From Acidimicrobiia bacterium (GTDB lineage Bacteria; Actinomycetota; Acidimicrobiia; Acidimicrobiales; Poriferisodalaceae), in contig JAJEBN010000107.1 in the NCBI GenBank assembly GCA_022822525.1, positions 1 to 45,077 of the forward strand: 45,077 nucleotides of DNA. The letters are read 5' to 3'. The translations under genes were made by a program, and so were the position numbers. Positions 17,094 through 26,229 of this stretch are shown piece by piece; within the stretch, counting starts at the first letter, position 1; each line of letters begins with the position of its first letter. The notes under the pieces are model-generated. The model saw nothing but the letters and a program-made list of their open reading frames with translations, did no database searches and was not told the DNA's origin.

Positions 17094-18001
17094 GGCACAA
17101 CGAGTCGACCGGCACAACGCCCCTGCAGATTCACCGTGCGCGAGCCGCCGGCGGGTTCGTGCATTGGTCGGCCGCGGCGTTCGGCGTGGTGCTGCTTGCG
17201 TTATCGCCCATCGCCTGCGGGCTGGATCCCGACGACTCGGGCTGGGGAGGACCTCCCGTCGAACCGGTTGCCACGATTGCCGGTGCCGACGGGCCGATCT
17301 GGCTGGGTGCACCGCCCCCGGCACCGACAGTCGACGACGACGTGCTGGCCGGCGTCGCGAGGAGTGTCGTCGGCGTACGGGCACATGGCTGCGGACCGAC
17401 CAGCCGCGGCTCGGGCTTCGCCGTCGCGCCGGGCCTCGTGGTGGGAGCAGCTCACGTCGTGACCGGGGCGTCGAATGTCGAGATTGCGTGGGATGCCGAT
17501 GGCGACGGCGAATCCGTCACGTCTCCGGCGGTCGTGGTGGCATTCGACCCTGCGCGCGACCTCGTGCTGCTGCGTTCTGAGGCCTTGGTACCGCCGCTGC
17601 AGATTGGCCGTGTGCGCTTCGGCATCACCGGAGCAGTGCTCGGCTACCCGCAGGGACAAGAGCTGGCGGTGTCGCCGGCGCGCATCGAGCACCGGGTGGC
17701 AGCGAGCATGGACTGGGGTGACGGGTCCGCACGGAACGTGTACCTCGTTGCTGCCGACGTCCACAAGGGTCAGTCGGGCGGACCGTTGATCGATCGGGAC
17801 GGACGTGCGCTCGGCGTGGCGTTTGCGGCCACGCGAGGACTGGGCGAGATCGGGTTTGCCCTCAGTCGCGACGAGCTGGTCGGGTTTCTGGTTGCATCAG
17901 GCGTCGATGCGCGGAAGAACTATCTCGGCGACATCGTGGTCGAAGCGCAGCCTGAGCGGCTCAGCGAGACATCCAGCGGCGAGTGTCGCATCGGACGATG
18001 A
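17090..18001 (+). CDS. Membrane-linked trypsin-like serine protease (S1, MarP/HtrA-like)
   Basis: A 303-residue protein with an N-terminal hydrophobic segment (about 24-42) ending LSPIACGL, either a signal-anchor or a weak lipobox (Pro at -3 is atypical). After a Pro-rich linker, the chymotrypsin fold starts near residue 85. The catalytic triad is visible: His122 in VVGAAHVVTG, Asp157 in ARDLVLLRS and Ser229 in KGQSGGPLI. There is no PDZ domain and only one predicted membrane segment, unlike the multi-pass MarP. GTG at 17090 overlaps the trmI stop. It is the last plus-strand gene before the ferredoxin. Likely works outside the membrane in stress or envelope quality control; its targets are unknown. 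Confidence 0.82.
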   Translation: MRHNESTGTTPLQIHRARAAGGFVHWSAAAFGVVLLALSPIACGLDPDDSGWGGPPVEPVATIAGADGPIWLGAPPPAPTVDDDVLAGVARSVVGVRAHGCGPTSRGSGFAVAPGLVVGAAHVVTGASNVEIAWDADGDGESVTSPAVVVAFDPARDLVLLRSEALVPPLQIGRVRFGITGAVLGYPQGQELAVSPARIEHRVAASMDWGDGSARNVYLVAADVHKGQSGGPLIDRDGRALGVAFAATRGLGEIGFALSRDELVGFLVASGVDARKNYLGDIVVEAQPERLSETSSGECRIGR

Positions 18002-18005
18002 GGTT

Positions 18006-18092
18006 GCTTACGCCTCGATCTGTGCTTGTCGCTTCATCTCGGCTTACGCCTCGATCTGTGCCTGTCGCTTCATCTCGGCTTACGCCTCAATG
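18006..18092. repeat. 36-bp tandem repeat covering the 3' end of the ferredoxin gene
   Basis: Units start at 18006, 18042 and 18078 with a 36-bp period; the first two differ at one base and the third diverges after about 13 bases. On the minus strand each unit carries ATCGAGGCGTAA or a close form, that is Ile-Glu-Ala-stop; in the third copy (18080-18091) this is the real end of the ferredoxin. The repeat therefore looks like duplicated gene-end DNA placed between two convergent genes. Each unit has the short inverted repeat GGC-TTAC-GCC. Not a CRISPR: no spacers. Confidence 0.85.
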
Positions 18093-18313
18093 AAGATGCA
18101 CTCCCCGGGGCACTCTTCGGCGGATTCGATGACGGCGTCGAGCTGTGCGTCGGGAAACTCTGCGAGACCTTCGACACCACCAGGTTCGGAATAGACCTTG
18201 TCGCCTTCCTTGACGTACGCCAGACCGTCATCGAGCAGCGTGAAGACATCCGGGGCAATCTCTTCGCAGAGCCCATCACCGGTGCACAGATCTTGATCGA
18301 TCCAGACCTTCAT
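18080..18313 (-). CDS. Ferredoxin, single-cluster 3Fe-4S/4Fe-4S type
   Basis: Electron carrier of 77 residues. Starting at the ATG at 18313 (MKVWIDQDLC), the cysteine pattern is C-x5-C (CTGDGLC) followed near the C-terminus by ECPGEC. The Asp/Gly-containing first loop with a missing middle cysteine, plus the IAPDVFTLLDDGLAYV block, are typical of the 3Fe-4S ferredoxins that serve cytochromes P450 and other oxygenases; a 4Fe-4S cluster with a non-Cys ligand is also possible. GGAAGGG lies 9 bases upstream, which favours this start over a GTG-type extension to 18361. The gene is convergent with the protease. No P450 or ferredoxin reductase is nearby, so the partner is unknown. Confidence 0.88.
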   Translation of the reverse strand: MKVWIDQDLCTGDGLCEEIAPDVFTLLDDGLAYVKEGDKVYSEPGGVEGLAEFPDAQLDAVIESAEECPGECIFIEA

Positions 18314-18485
18314 CGTGTAGCGACCCTTCCTGTGGGACAGCCCGGGGGGGAATCGAGCCAATTATGAAATCTACCGAGTCGGCGCGCGTCCCGCACGACA
18401 TTCGCCGGTGACATGCCGCGGAACGGTCCCACGAGCGACCGCGCGTCACGCCATTGCGCCAGCGTGCGGGTAGTGTCAGCCGCGC

Positions 18486-20252
18486 GTGGACCAAGACGGC
18501 ACAGAAGAACCAGGGCGCAGCGGCGCCGCCGATGCGGGAGTGCTCCGCAGCCGGTTGCGCACGCTCGAGGGAGAGGTGTCGCTGCTGCGCCGCAAGCTGG
18601 CCGACACCCCAGCACGCGTCAGCACGCTCGAGGAACGCCTGCTGGAGGCCAAGGGGCAGCTCTCGGCGGCCGTGTCGCAGAACGAGAAGCTGACCTACAC
18701 GCTGCGCGAAGCCCGTGAGCACATCGCGGCACTGCGCGAAGAGGTCGACAAGCTGACCCAGCCGCCGTCCGCATACGGCACATTCATCGCACGCAACGAC
18801 GACGGCACCGCAGACGTCCATGCGAGCGGCCGCAAGATGCGCGTGGCCCTGCACCCCGACCTCGCCGAGACCGAGCTGGTCGAGGGCAGCGAGGTGGTGC
18901 TCAACGACTCCTACAACATCGTGCTTGCACGCGGACCTGAGACCTCCGGCGAGGTGGTGACGCTCAACGAGGTGCTCGCGGACGGGTTCCGGGCGCTGGT
19001 GACCGGGCGGGCCGACGAAGAACGCATCGTGGAGCTGGCGGGCGACCTGCGGGGCGAGCCACTGCGTTCAGGCGACAACCTGCTGCTCGACGTGCGATCC
19101 AACATCGTGCTGGAGCGCCTGCCGCGACCCGAGGTGGACGATCTGCTGCTCGAAGAGGTGCCCGATGTCACCTACGAGGACATCGGCGGGCTCGACACCC
19201 AGATCGAGCTGATCACCGATGCGGTCGAGCTGCCGTATCTGCACCAGGATCTCTTTCGCACCTACGACCTGCCCGCCCCCAAGGGCATCCTGCTGTACGG
19301 CCCGCCCGGTTGCGGCAAGACCCTGATCGCGAAGGCCGTGGCCAACTCGCTCGCGGCCAAGGTCGGGGAAGTATCCGGCCAACAGGGAGCGCGCAGCTTC
19401 TTCATCAACATCAAGGGCCCGGAACTGCTCAACAAGTACGTCGGCGAGACCGAGCGACAGATCCGGCGAATCTTCGAACGAGCCCGCGAGAAGGCCTCCG
19501 AGGGCTGGCCGGTAATCGTGTTCTTCGACGAGATGGAATCGCTGTTCCGCACCCGCGGCAGCGGCATCAGCTCCGACATGGAATCCACCGTGGTGCCGCA
19601 ATTGCTGGCAGAGATCGACGGCGTGGAAGGCCTGCGCAACGTCATCGTGATCGGCGCGTCCAACCGCGAAGACCTCATCGACCCGGCGATCCTGCGACCG
19701 GGACGGCTCGACGTGAAGATCAAGATCAACCGTCCAGACGAGCAGGCGGCGCTGTCGATCTTCAGCACCTATCTCACACCGAAGCTCCCGATCGACCCGA
19801 TGGAAGTCAGCGATCTCGGCGGGGGCGACCCGCACAAGGCCGTCCGGATCATGATCGAGCGGACGGTCGACGAGATGTACCGCCCCGACGACCTCAACCG
19901 ATTCCTCGAGGTCACCTACCAGAACGGCGACAAGGAAGTCATGTACTTCAAGGACTTCGCGTCGGGGGCGATGATCGAGAACATCGTGCGCCGGGCCAAG
20001 AAGAACGCGATCAAGCGTTCTCTGGCGACCCGCAGCAACGGCATCCGGCTGGACGATCTCATGGGTTCCATCCGGCAGGAATTCCGCGAGCACGAAGATC
20101 TGCCGAACACGACGAACCCCGACGACTGGGCCAAGATCTCGGGCAAGAAGGGCGAGCGGATCGTGTTCATCCGCACCCTGGTCGACCCCGACGACAGCGA
20201 TGCCCTCGGCGGTCGGGCCATCGAGCGAGTCCAGACCAGCCAATACCTCTGA
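18486..20252 (+). CDS. arc: Proteasome-associated AAA ATPase ARC/Mpa
   Basis: Hexameric unfoldase of 588 residues that binds Pup-tagged proteins and threads them into the 20S proteasome. An N-terminal coiled coil (about 22-92), which captures Pup, is followed by tandem OB-type domains (about 95-215) and a AAA domain. Walker A is GPPGCGKT at 272-279, Walker [11 protein letters not shown] near 343-352, and the arginine-finger/sensor region [18 protein letters not shown] follows. The C-terminus ends SQYL, matching the penultimate-tyrosine tail that docks into proteasome alpha pockets. The GTG at 18486 is the best start. It is about 100 bp upstream of dop, as in other actinobacteria. Confidence 0.96.
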   Translation: MDQDGTEEPGRSGAADAGVLRSRLRTLEGEVSLLRRKLADTPARVSTLEERLLEAKGQLSAAVSQNEKLTYTLREAREHIAALREEVDKLTQPPSAYGTFIARNDDGTADVHASGRKMRVALHPDLAETELVEGSEVVLNDSYNIVLARGPETSGEVVTLNEVLADGFRALVTGRADEERIVELAGDLRGEPLRSGDNLLLDVRSNIVLERLPRPEVDDLLLEEVPDVTYEDIGGLDTQIELITDAVELPYLHQDLFRTYDLPAPKGILLYGPPGCGKTLIAKAVANSLAAKVGEVSGQQGARSFFINIKGPELLNKYVGETERQIRRIFERAREKASEGWPVIVFFDEMESLFRTRGSGISSDMESTVVPQLLAEIDGVEGLRNVIVIGASNREDLIDPAILRPGRLDVKIKINRPDEQAALSIFSTYLTPKLPIDPMEVSDLGGGDPHKAVRIMIERTVDEMYRPDDLNRFLEVTYQNGDKEVMYFKDFASGAMIENIVRRAKKNAIKRSLATRSNGIRLDDLMGSIRQEFREHEDLPNTTNPDDWAKISGKKGERIVFIRTLVDPDDSDALGGRAIERVQTSQYL

Positions 20253-20355
20253 GCGTCAGGGATCGCTGCAGCGCACATCGCGGGCAATGCCGGGACCGGG
20301 CGCAGCCGCTCGCTCGGGAGCGGTTCGATTGCGGGGTTCGCGGGGCTGAGGGCTA

Positions 20356-21876
20356 GTGTCTCGCGCGGTGGCGGTTCACAAAGTCGTTGGCATCGAGACC
20401 GAATTCGGCATTCTCCATCGCTGTGACGGCGACTCGAATCCGGTCGCGGCCTCGTCGATGATCATCAACGCCTATGTCAACGGCTTCTTGTGCCAGCGGG
20501 TCAGCTGGGACTTCGAAGACGAGCAGCCAGGTACCGATGCGCGGGGCTTCAATGAGTTCGACGCGCTCGCACCCGAGATCGAAACGCACCTCGTCAATGC
20601 AGTCTTGACCAACGGCGCCCGGTACTACGTGGACCACGCGCATCCTGAACTCTCCACTCCCGAGTGCTCCGATGCGCGCCAGTGCGTCGTCTATGACCGA
20701 GCCGCTGAGGAGATCCTGATCCGCTCGATGGAAGCTGCCAACAACTTGCTGCCTGACGGCGAGGAACTGGTGATCCACAAGAACAACAGCGACGGCAAGG
20801 GCAACAGCTACGGCTGTCACGAGAATTACCTGCTCGACCGGGATGTTCCCTTCGGCCGCATCGTGACCCACATCATGCCGTTCTTTGTGACCCGGCAGAT
20901 CTTCTGCGGGGCGGGAAAGATCGGCATGGAAGTGCCGATGACCGAGCCTCCGCCCACAGCTTTCTCCGACAGGGCGTTCCAGATCAGCCAGCGGGCCGAC
21001 TTCTTCGAGGAGGAAGTCGGGCTCGAGACCACGCTGAAGCGGCCGATTGTCAACACCCGCGATGAACCGCACGCCGATACGCGCAAGTACCGGCGCATGC
21101 ACGTCATCATCGGCGACGCCAACATGAGCGAGGTCCAGACATACCTCAAGCTGGGGACGACCTCGCTCGTGCTCGCGATGATCGATGACGACTTCGTGCC
21201 CGAGCCGCTGACGCCCCTGGTGCCGGTCGCCGCCTTGCGCCAAGTCAGCTGCGACACCTCCCTGTCCGCGCTCGTCGAGCTCACCGACGGCCGAAACATG
21301 CGGGCCATCGAGATCCAATGGGAGTACCTCGAGATGGCCCGCAAGTACGCACAGAGCCATGGGCTGGAAGCGGTCGGCGGTGACGACGTCGGCAACGACG
21401 TCCTGGACCGCTGGGAAGCGGTGCTCACCGGGCTGGAGACCGACCCGATGAGCTTGGCCTCGCAGTTGGACTGGGTCGCCAAGCTGCGCCTGTATGAGGG
21501 ATTCGCGCAGCGCCACGGTCTTGACTGGGATGACCCGAAGCTGGCGGCGTTGGATCTTCAGTACCACGACCTGCGCCCGTCCAAGTCGCTCTCGCAGCGC
21601 GTGGGCCTCGAGCGCATCACCTCCGATGACGAGGTGAACGAGGCAGTCTCGGTGCCGCCGCCGACGACCCGTGCCTATTTCCGTGGTCGTTGCCTCGACA
21701 AATTCGGCGAACAGATCGTGGCTGCCAACTGGGATTCGATGGTGTTCGACATCGGCACGGATCCGTTGCGGCGCGTGCCGATGCTGGAACCTCTGCGAGG
21801 AAGCCAGACCCACGTAGGTAACTTGTTGGACGAGTGCCGTGACGCAGCCGACTTGCTGCGCCGGCTGGGCAACTAG
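20356..21876 (+). CDS. dop: Depupylase/deamidase Dop
   Basis: Enzyme of the carboxylate-amine ligase fold, about 506 residues, that removes Pup from substrates and, where Pup ends in Gln, deamidates it. The start has GIETEFGI. A segment of about 40 residues (about 35-75) before the catalytic block matches the Dop-specific loop that distinguishes it from PafA. The block YVDHAHPELSTPE contains the conserved catalytic Asp. Further shared motifs are [18 protein letters not shown] and [16 protein letters not shown] starts at 20356 and 20368 are possible; the second fits the family length better. Since Pup here ends in Glu, only the depupylase function would be needed. Confidence 0.95.
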   Translation: MSRAVAVHKVVGIETEFGILHRCDGDSNPVAASSMIINAYVNGFLCQRVSWDFEDEQPGTDARGFNEFDALAPEIETHLVNAVLTNGARYYVDHAHPELSTPECSDARQCVVYDRAAEEILIRSMEAANNLLPDGEELVIHKNNSDGKGNSYGCHENYLLDRDVPFGRIVTHIMPFFVTRQIFCGAGKIGMEVPMTEPPPTAFSDRAFQISQRADFFEEEVGLETTLKRPIVNTRDEPHADTRKYRRMHVIIGDANMSEVQTYLKLGTTSLVLAMIDDDFVPEPLTPLVPVAALRQVSCDTSLSALVELTDGRNMRAIEIQWEYLEMARKYAQSHGLEAVGGDDVGNDVLDRWEAVLTGLETDPMSLASQLDWVAKLRLYEGFAQRHGLDWDDPKLAALDLQYHDLRPSKSLSQRVGLERITSDDEVNEAVSVPPPTTRAYFRGRCLDKFGEQIVAANWDSMVFDIGTDPLRRVPMLEPLRGSQTHVGNLLDECRDAADLLRRLGN

Positions 21877-21958
21877 ACCGTCGCCTGCGGGCCAGCCCTG
21901 CGAGCCTGCCGGCGGCGAACGGAAGCCGCACACAGTCGAGACCCTGGCAATCGAGACC

Positions 21959-21966
21959 GGAGGAGG
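21959..21966 (+). promoter_or_regulatory. Strong ribosome-binding site of pup
   Basis: GGAGGAGG lies six bases before the pup ATG at 21973. It is the strongest Shine-Dalgarno match noticed in the proteasome cluster; prcB and prcA start by overlap with preceding stops instead. This fits a need for high Pup levels and puts the translation of the pup-prcB-prcA unit under one good site. The gap of 96 bp after dop could also hold a promoter, but I cannot define its -35 and -10. Confidence 0.7.
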
Positions 21967-21972
21967 CCCCAG

Positions 21973-22164
21973 ATGGCAGAACGCGAGCAAGTGCGACGGA
22001 CGCCCCCGCGGGAGACCGAGAGCCCTGCGCCCGTCGGAGCAACAGGCGAGGGCGCGACGGAACTGAAGGCGGAGTTGGACGACCTGCTCGATGAGATCGA
22101 CGACGTGCTCGAAACCAACGCCGAGGAGTTCGTCAAGAACTACGTGCAGAAAGGCGGCGAGTGA
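21973..22164 (+). CDS. pup: Prokaryotic ubiquitin-like protein Pup (GGE form)
   Basis: A 63-residue disordered modifier. The C-terminal half has the ARC-binding helix ELKAELDDLLDEIDDVLETN, then the conserved FVKNYVQKGGE. The protein ends Gly-Gly-Glu, so the ligation-ready C-terminus is encoded directly; many actinobacteria, including mycobacteria, encode Gly-Gly-Gln and need Dop for deamidation. The N-terminal half is rich in Arg, Glu and Pro, as in other Pups, and lacks structure-forming residues. A lysine in FVKNY could allow Pup self-modification. The final GTGA overlaps the prcB start. Confidence 0.97.
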   Translation: MAEREQVRRTPPRETESPAPVGATGEGATELKAELDDLLDEIDDVLETNAEEFVKNYVQKGGE

Positions 22165-23012
22165 CAGGTATGCCGTTCTTCGCTCCAGGCGATGATCCTG
22201 GGGCGAGTTTTGCCGAACTCCTGCGCCGCACCGGCAGCGAGCCGTTTGCCGGATTTGCCCAGACACCGGCTTCGGAGAGCGGCGTCGGGCCATTCGATGG
22301 CTCCCATGCCACCACCGTGCTGGCGGTGCGCAGCTCCGAAGGTGTCGTGGTGGCGGGCGACCGGCGCGCCACGAGCGGGCATCTCATCAGTCACCGGGAC
22401 ATGCGCAAGGTGTTTCCGGCCGACGCGTTCTCCGCTGTCGCCATTGCGGGCGCAGCAGGACCTGCCGTGCAGATGGTTCGCATATTCCAGCTGCAACTCG
22501 AGTACTACGAGAAGATCGAAGGCAAGCCGCTCAGCCTCGAAGGCAAGGCCAACCAGCTCGCGGAGATGCTGCGAGGGCACCTGCCCCAGGCGATGCGGGG
22601 CTTGGTGGTGGTACCGATATTCGCCGGCTTCGAGCCCAGCAACGGCCGCGGCCGCCTCTTCCAGTACGACGTGACCGGCGGCCGCTACGAAGAGCAGGAC
22701 TATGCCACGGCCGGTTCAGGAAGCCTGCACGCGGGGACCGTCCTGAAGCTCGGCTTTCGCGAAGACCTCAGCGAACCCGACGCACTGGCACTCAGCGTCC
22801 GCGCGCTGTGGCACGCCGCAGATGAAGACAGCGCCACCGGCGGCCCAGATCCGGTGCGAGGCATCTATCCGGTGCTCGCATCGATCGGCTCAGACGGCTT
22901 CCGCCAGCTCAGCGATGCCGAATCGGGCGAGGTGTTCGCTGCGCTGCAAGCCGACCTGGCGAGCGGCGGCAATGGCAGCCCGACGGCGAATTCTCCGGAG
23001 GCCTCACGGTGA
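22161..23012 (+). CDS. prcB: 20S proteasome beta subunit
   Basis: Catalytic subunit of the proteasome, 283 residues including a propeptide of about 50. The sequence GSHATTVLAV places the processed N-terminal nucleophile at Thr51. With Thr51 as position 1, Asp17 (Asp67, in AGDRRATSG) and Lys33 (Lys83, in MRKVFP) are both present, completing the active-site set. The block GAAGPAVQMVRIFQLQLEYYE fits the beta fold helix. The GTG start overlaps the pup stop and the prcB stop overlaps the prcA GTG. The C-terminal tail (about 265-283) is Gly/Ser/Ala-rich and longer than needed for the fold. Confidence 0.96.
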   Translation: MTGMPFFAPGDDPGASFAELLRRTGSEPFAGFAQTPASESGVGPFDGSHATTVLAVRSSEGVVVAGDRRATSGHLISHRDMRKVFPADAFSAVAIAGAAGPAVQMVRIFQLQLEYYEKIEGKPLSLEGKANQLAEMLRGHLPQAMRGLVVVPIFAGFEPSNGRGRLFQYDVTGGRYEEQDYATAGSGSLHAGTVLKLGFREDLSEPDALALSVRALWHAADEDSATGGPDPVRGIYPVLASIGSDGFRQLSDAESGEVFAALQADLASGGNGSPTANSPEASR

Positions 23013-23752
23013 GCATGCCCGGGCTGTACGTCAGCCCAGAGCAGCTCATGCAGGATCGGGCGGACTACGCCCGCAAGGGCATCGCGCGCGGCCGCTCGCT
23101 GGTGACGCTGGAATACGACAGCGGCATCGCCCTGGTCGCGGAGAATGCCAGCGCAACGCTGCGCAAGGTGTCGGAGATCTACGACCGGATTGCCTTCGGG
23201 GGGGTCGGGCGCTACATCGAATTCGAGCAGCTGCGCATTGCGGGCGTGCGCCATGCCGAGCTGAAGGGCTACCAGTACTCCCGATCCGACGTGGAGGCGC
23301 GCAGCCTGGCCAACCAGTACGCGCAGATGCTGGGCCAGTTCTTCACCCACGAGCTCAAGCCGCTCGAGGTAGAGATCGTGGTGGTGGAAGTGGGCACGGG
23401 CGGCGAAGCGAACCAGCTGTACCGGATCCAGTACGACGGCACGGTCATGGACGAGGAGTCCTACTGCTGCATCGGCGGCGACGCCGACGCTGTCCGGGAA
23501 CGGGTCGCAGAGGGCTACGACCAGAGTCTTGACGCCGAGGCCGCGATCCGGCTGGCGCGCAGCGCTCTCGCCGGCGACGAGCGCGAGATCTCCGCTGCCG
23601 ACATCGAGGTGGCACTGCTGGAGTCCATCGTGCCCGATGCGTTGCATCGCCGGCGATGCTTCCGCCGCCTCGACGACGCCGACGTGGAACTCGCCCTGGG
23701 CGACGACGCCGCCGCTGCAGCCGACGACGAGGCCGATCAGGACGATTCCTGA
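23009..23752 (+). CDS. prcA: 20S proteasome alpha subunit
   Basis: Non-catalytic outer-ring subunit, 247 residues. The N-terminus MSMPGLYVSPEQLMQDRADYARKGI (residues 1-25) forms the gate and first helix; YARKGIARGRSLV is a typical alpha-subunit signature, and the lysine that contacts the ATPase C-terminal tail is probably among the conserved basic residues near 65-70 of the fold. The block SNQYAQ/LANQYAQML and the strands VEIVVVEVG and LYRIQYDG follow. An acidic tail (about 225-247, rich in Asp and Ala) closes the protein. Start GTG overlaps the prcB stop; pafA begins 12 bp after its stop. Confidence 0.95.
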   Translation: MSMPGLYVSPEQLMQDRADYARKGIARGRSLVTLEYDSGIALVAENASATLRKVSEIYDRIAFGGVGRYIEFEQLRIAGVRHAELKGYQYSRSDVEARSLANQYAQMLGQFFTHELKPLEVEIVVVEVGTGGEANQLYRIQYDGTVMDEESYCCIGGDADAVRERVAEGYDQSLDAEAAIRLARSALAGDEREISAADIEVALLESIVPDALHRRRCFRRLDDADVELALGDDAAAAADDEADQDDS

Positions 23753-23764
23753 TTCGGCAGTACG

Positions 23765-25132
23765 GTGAGCGCCGTGCAGCGGCGCATCATGGGTCTGGAG
23801 AACGAGTACGGCGTCACGTGCACGCTGCGGGGACAGCGCCGCCTGAGTCCCGACGAGGTGGCTCGCTACCTGTTCCGCCGCGTGGTGTCGTGGGGAAGAT
23901 CCAGCAACGTCTTTCTGGCCAACGGCGCGCGCCTGTACCTCGACGTCGGCAGCCACCCTGAGTACGCGACGCCGGAGTGCGATTCGGTCTACGACGTCGT
24001 GTGCCATGACCGTGCAGGCGAGCGAATCCTCGAGCAGCTCGTCGCCAGCGCGACCGACCGGCTCGCCGAAGAGGCATTCAACGGCACGATCTTCCTGTTC
24101 AAGAACAACACCGACTCTGCGGGCAACAGCTACGGCTGCCACGAGAACTACCTGACCAGCCGGGCCGACGATTTCTCGAACTACGCCGAGGTGCTCATTC
24201 CGTTCCTGGTGACCCGTCAGATCTACGCCGGGGCCGGCAAGGTGCTCAACACGGCCAAGGGTGCTCGCTATTGCATCACCCAGCGGGCCGAGCACATCTG
24301 GGAGAGCGTGTCGAGCGCCACCACCCGCAGCCGGCCGATCATCAACACTCGCGACGAGCCACACGCCGATGCGGAGCGGTTCCGCAGGCTGCACGTCATC
24401 GTGGGCGACTCCAACATGAGCGAATACACGTCGTTCCTCAAGATCGGAGCCGCGGCGCTGATGCTGCGGATGCTCGAGGACCCCGCGGTCGTGCTGCGTG
24501 ACATGACGCTGGAGAACCCGATCCGGGCGATCCGTGAGATCAGCCACGACACCACCTGCCGTCGCAGGGTGCGCCTGGCCAATGGTCGCGAGGTGAGTGC
24601 GTTCGACATCCAGTCGGAATACCTCGAGCGAGCGTTGCGGTTCGCCGAGACCAACGAGCTCAGCGCGGAGGAATCGCGCGCCCTGCAGATGTGGGAGCAC
24701 GTCATGACGGTCATCGGCGACGACCCGCTGAAGCTCGACCGCGAGGTGGACTGGGTGATCAAGCACAAGCTGCTCAGCGGCTACCGCGAGCGCAACGGTG
24801 TCGGCATGGACGATCCCCACATCGCGCTGCTCGACTTGCAGTACCACCACGTCCATTTGACTCGGGGCGTCTTCTACCTGATGCAGGAGCGGGGCCTGGT
24901 GGAGCGGGTGCTCGACGACGCCGATGTCCGCCGAGCCACCGATGAGGCTCCTCAGACAACCCGGGCCCGCCTGCGGGGGGCGTTCGTGCGTGAGGCCAAG
25001 GCCCGGCGCCGGGACTACACGGTGGACTGGGTGCACCTGAAGCTCAACGACCAGGCGCAGCGAACCGTCCTGTGCAAGGACCCGTTCCGCTCACACGACG
25101 AGCGCGTGGACAAGCTGATCGAGTCACTGTGA
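23765..25132 (+). CDS. pafA: Pup-protein ligase PafA
   Basis: ATP-dependent ligase of about 455 residues joining the C-terminal Glu side chain of Pup to target lysines. It lacks the Dop loop: [10 protein letters not shown] at the start is followed within about 60 residues by [14 protein letters not shown], which contains the catalytic Asp. Nucleotide-site motifs match Dop: [18 protein letters not shown] and [13 protein letters not shown]. The C-terminal part ([27 protein letters not shown]) fits the small domain of PafA. GTG at 23765 or 23774; the latter gives the common start [13 protein letters not shown]. In mycobacteria pafB and pafC come next; here they do not. Confidence 0.96.
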   Translation: MSAVQRRIMGLENEYGVTCTLRGQRRLSPDEVARYLFRRVVSWGRSSNVFLANGARLYLDVGSHPEYATPECDSVYDVVCHDRAGERILEQLVASATDRLAEEAFNGTIFLFKNNTDSAGNSYGCHENYLTSRADDFSNYAEVLIPFLVTRQIYAGAGKVLNTAKGARYCITQRAEHIWESVSSATTRSRPIINTRDEPHADAERFRRLHVIVGDSNMSEYTSFLKIGAAALMLRMLEDPAVVLRDMTLENPIRAIREISHDTTCRRRVRLANGREVSAFDIQSEYLERALRFAETNELSAEESRALQMWEHVMTVIGDDPLKLDREVDWVIKHKLLSGYRERNGVGMDDPHIALLDLQYHHVHLTRGVFYLMQERGLVERVLDDADVRRATDEAPQTTRARLRGAFVREAKARRRDYTVDWVHLKLNDQAQRTVLCKDPFRSHDERVDKLIESL

Positions 25133-25185
25133 TGGGTGCCGCCGCCCGCACGGACCCGCGAGACGCAGACGGCTGAGGTCAGCGG

Positions 25186-26229
25186 ATGCCGCGCTTCGCG
25201 CGCATGCGGGCTGCTGAGGTGCGTGATGTCAGGCCAGGCCTGCAGCGCATGACCCTCGATGACGGCAGCGAGGCGTACGCGTTGACCGATCTCTGCGGGC
25301 CGACCCAAGCGGGCGACGAACTGCTCGTGAATGTCTCGGCGGTCGAGCTGGGACTGGGCACCGGCGGCGCCCATGTGGTGCACACAAACCTCAGCTCGCC
25401 ATATGCAGGTGCTGCTGGGGCGGGACGCGTCATGAAGGCCCGCTACCTGTCCGAGCAGATCCCGGTCGTCGCGGCCGAGGAATCCGCAGAGCACCCGGAG
25501 GTCTCCGACGACGGGGAGAGGCTGCCGTCGTTGGCGGGTGTCCGGGTCGTGCTGTGCGTGCTGCACAGTCACGCGCTGGCGCTGGCTGCGGGCGTCCAGG
25601 CCGCAACCGCAAGGGCGCCGGGCTACGTCATGACCGACGGGGGTGCCCTCCCGTTCGTGCTCAGCGATCTCGCAGCCGCGTGCCTCGAACGCGGCGTGAT
25701 CACGACCGCTGTCAGCGCTGGGCAGGCCTTCGGTGCACCCATCGAGTCGGTCACCGTTGCCTCGGGTATCGCAGCACTGGCATCGCGGCGCGTCGACCGC
25801 ATCATCGTGTCGCCGGGGCCGGGGCATCTGGGTACTGCGAGCCCGCTGGGCTTCTCCGGACTGGATCTGGCCGGGCACGCTGCGGTGCTGGACGGCCTCG
25901 GTGCTGCCACCGCGCTGGCGGTGCGAGCGTCAACCGACGATCAGCGAGCGCGTCACCGCGGGGTCAGCCACCACACCCGGACGCTGGCCGGGCTGGCTCC
26001 GCTGCGGACGGTGGTGCCGGTGCCCGCCGGCATCGCTGCCACGGCGGGCGATGCTGCATGGATCACCTCGCTGGCACAGCGAGCAGTCCCGTGCTCGCCG
26101 ATCGACATCGCTGCTGGGCTGGCCCGCGCCGGTCTCGCAGTCACGTCCATGGGGCGTTCGCTGGAGACGGACGTCGAGGCATGCGGATGGCTCGGGGCAG
26201 CGGCGGCCTGGCTGGCAGCAGGGTCATGA
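25186..26229 (+). CDS. DUF3866-family protein
   Basis: A 347-residue protein of the actinobacterial DUF3866 group. An N-terminal beta domain (about 10-75, with GTGGAHVVHTNL) is followed by MKARYLSEQIPVVAAEES near 84-101, a family hallmark, and then a larger alpha/beta domain with alternating hydrophobic strands (VRVVLCVLHSHALALAAG, VDRIIVSPGPGHLGT). The last part is Ala/Gly-rich with HHTRTLAGLAPL. The repeated small-residue turns suggest a Rossmann-like fold, but I see no defined catalytic triad or nucleotide motif. Its stop overlaps the lepB start (ATGA). It fills the position between pafA and tatA where mycobacteria have pafB and pafC. Function unknown. Confidence 0.82.
   Translation: MPRFARMRAAEVRDVRPGLQRMTLDDGSEAYALTDLCGPTQAGDELLVNVSAVELGLGTGGAHVVHTNLSSPYAGAAGAGRVMKARYLSEQIPVVAAEESAEHPEVSDDGERLPSLAGVRVVLCVLHSHALALAAGVQAATARAPGYVMTDGGALPFVLSDLAAACLERGVITTAVSAGQAFGAPIESVTVASGIAALASRRVDRIIVSPGPGHLGTASPLGFSGLDLAGHAAVLDGLGAATALAVRASTDDQRARHRGVSHHTRTLAGLAPLRTVVPVPAGIAATAGDAAWITSLAQRAVPCSPIDIAAGLARAGLAVTSMGRSLETDVEACGWLGAAAAWLAAGS

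Noticed and set aside
18006..18092. Possible CRISPR array from the regular 36-bp repeat
   Set aside because: Units are directly adjacent with no unique spacers and overlap a gene end, and no cas genes are present.
20353..22293. A 646-codon minus-strand open reading opposite dop
   Set aside because: It is the antisense of dop and pup in a GC-rich genome. Composition is His/Gln/Val-rich with no domain.
22865..25036. A 723-codon minus-strand open reading opposite prcA and pafA
   Set aside because: Antisense shadow of firm genes. No ribosome site or recognised motif.
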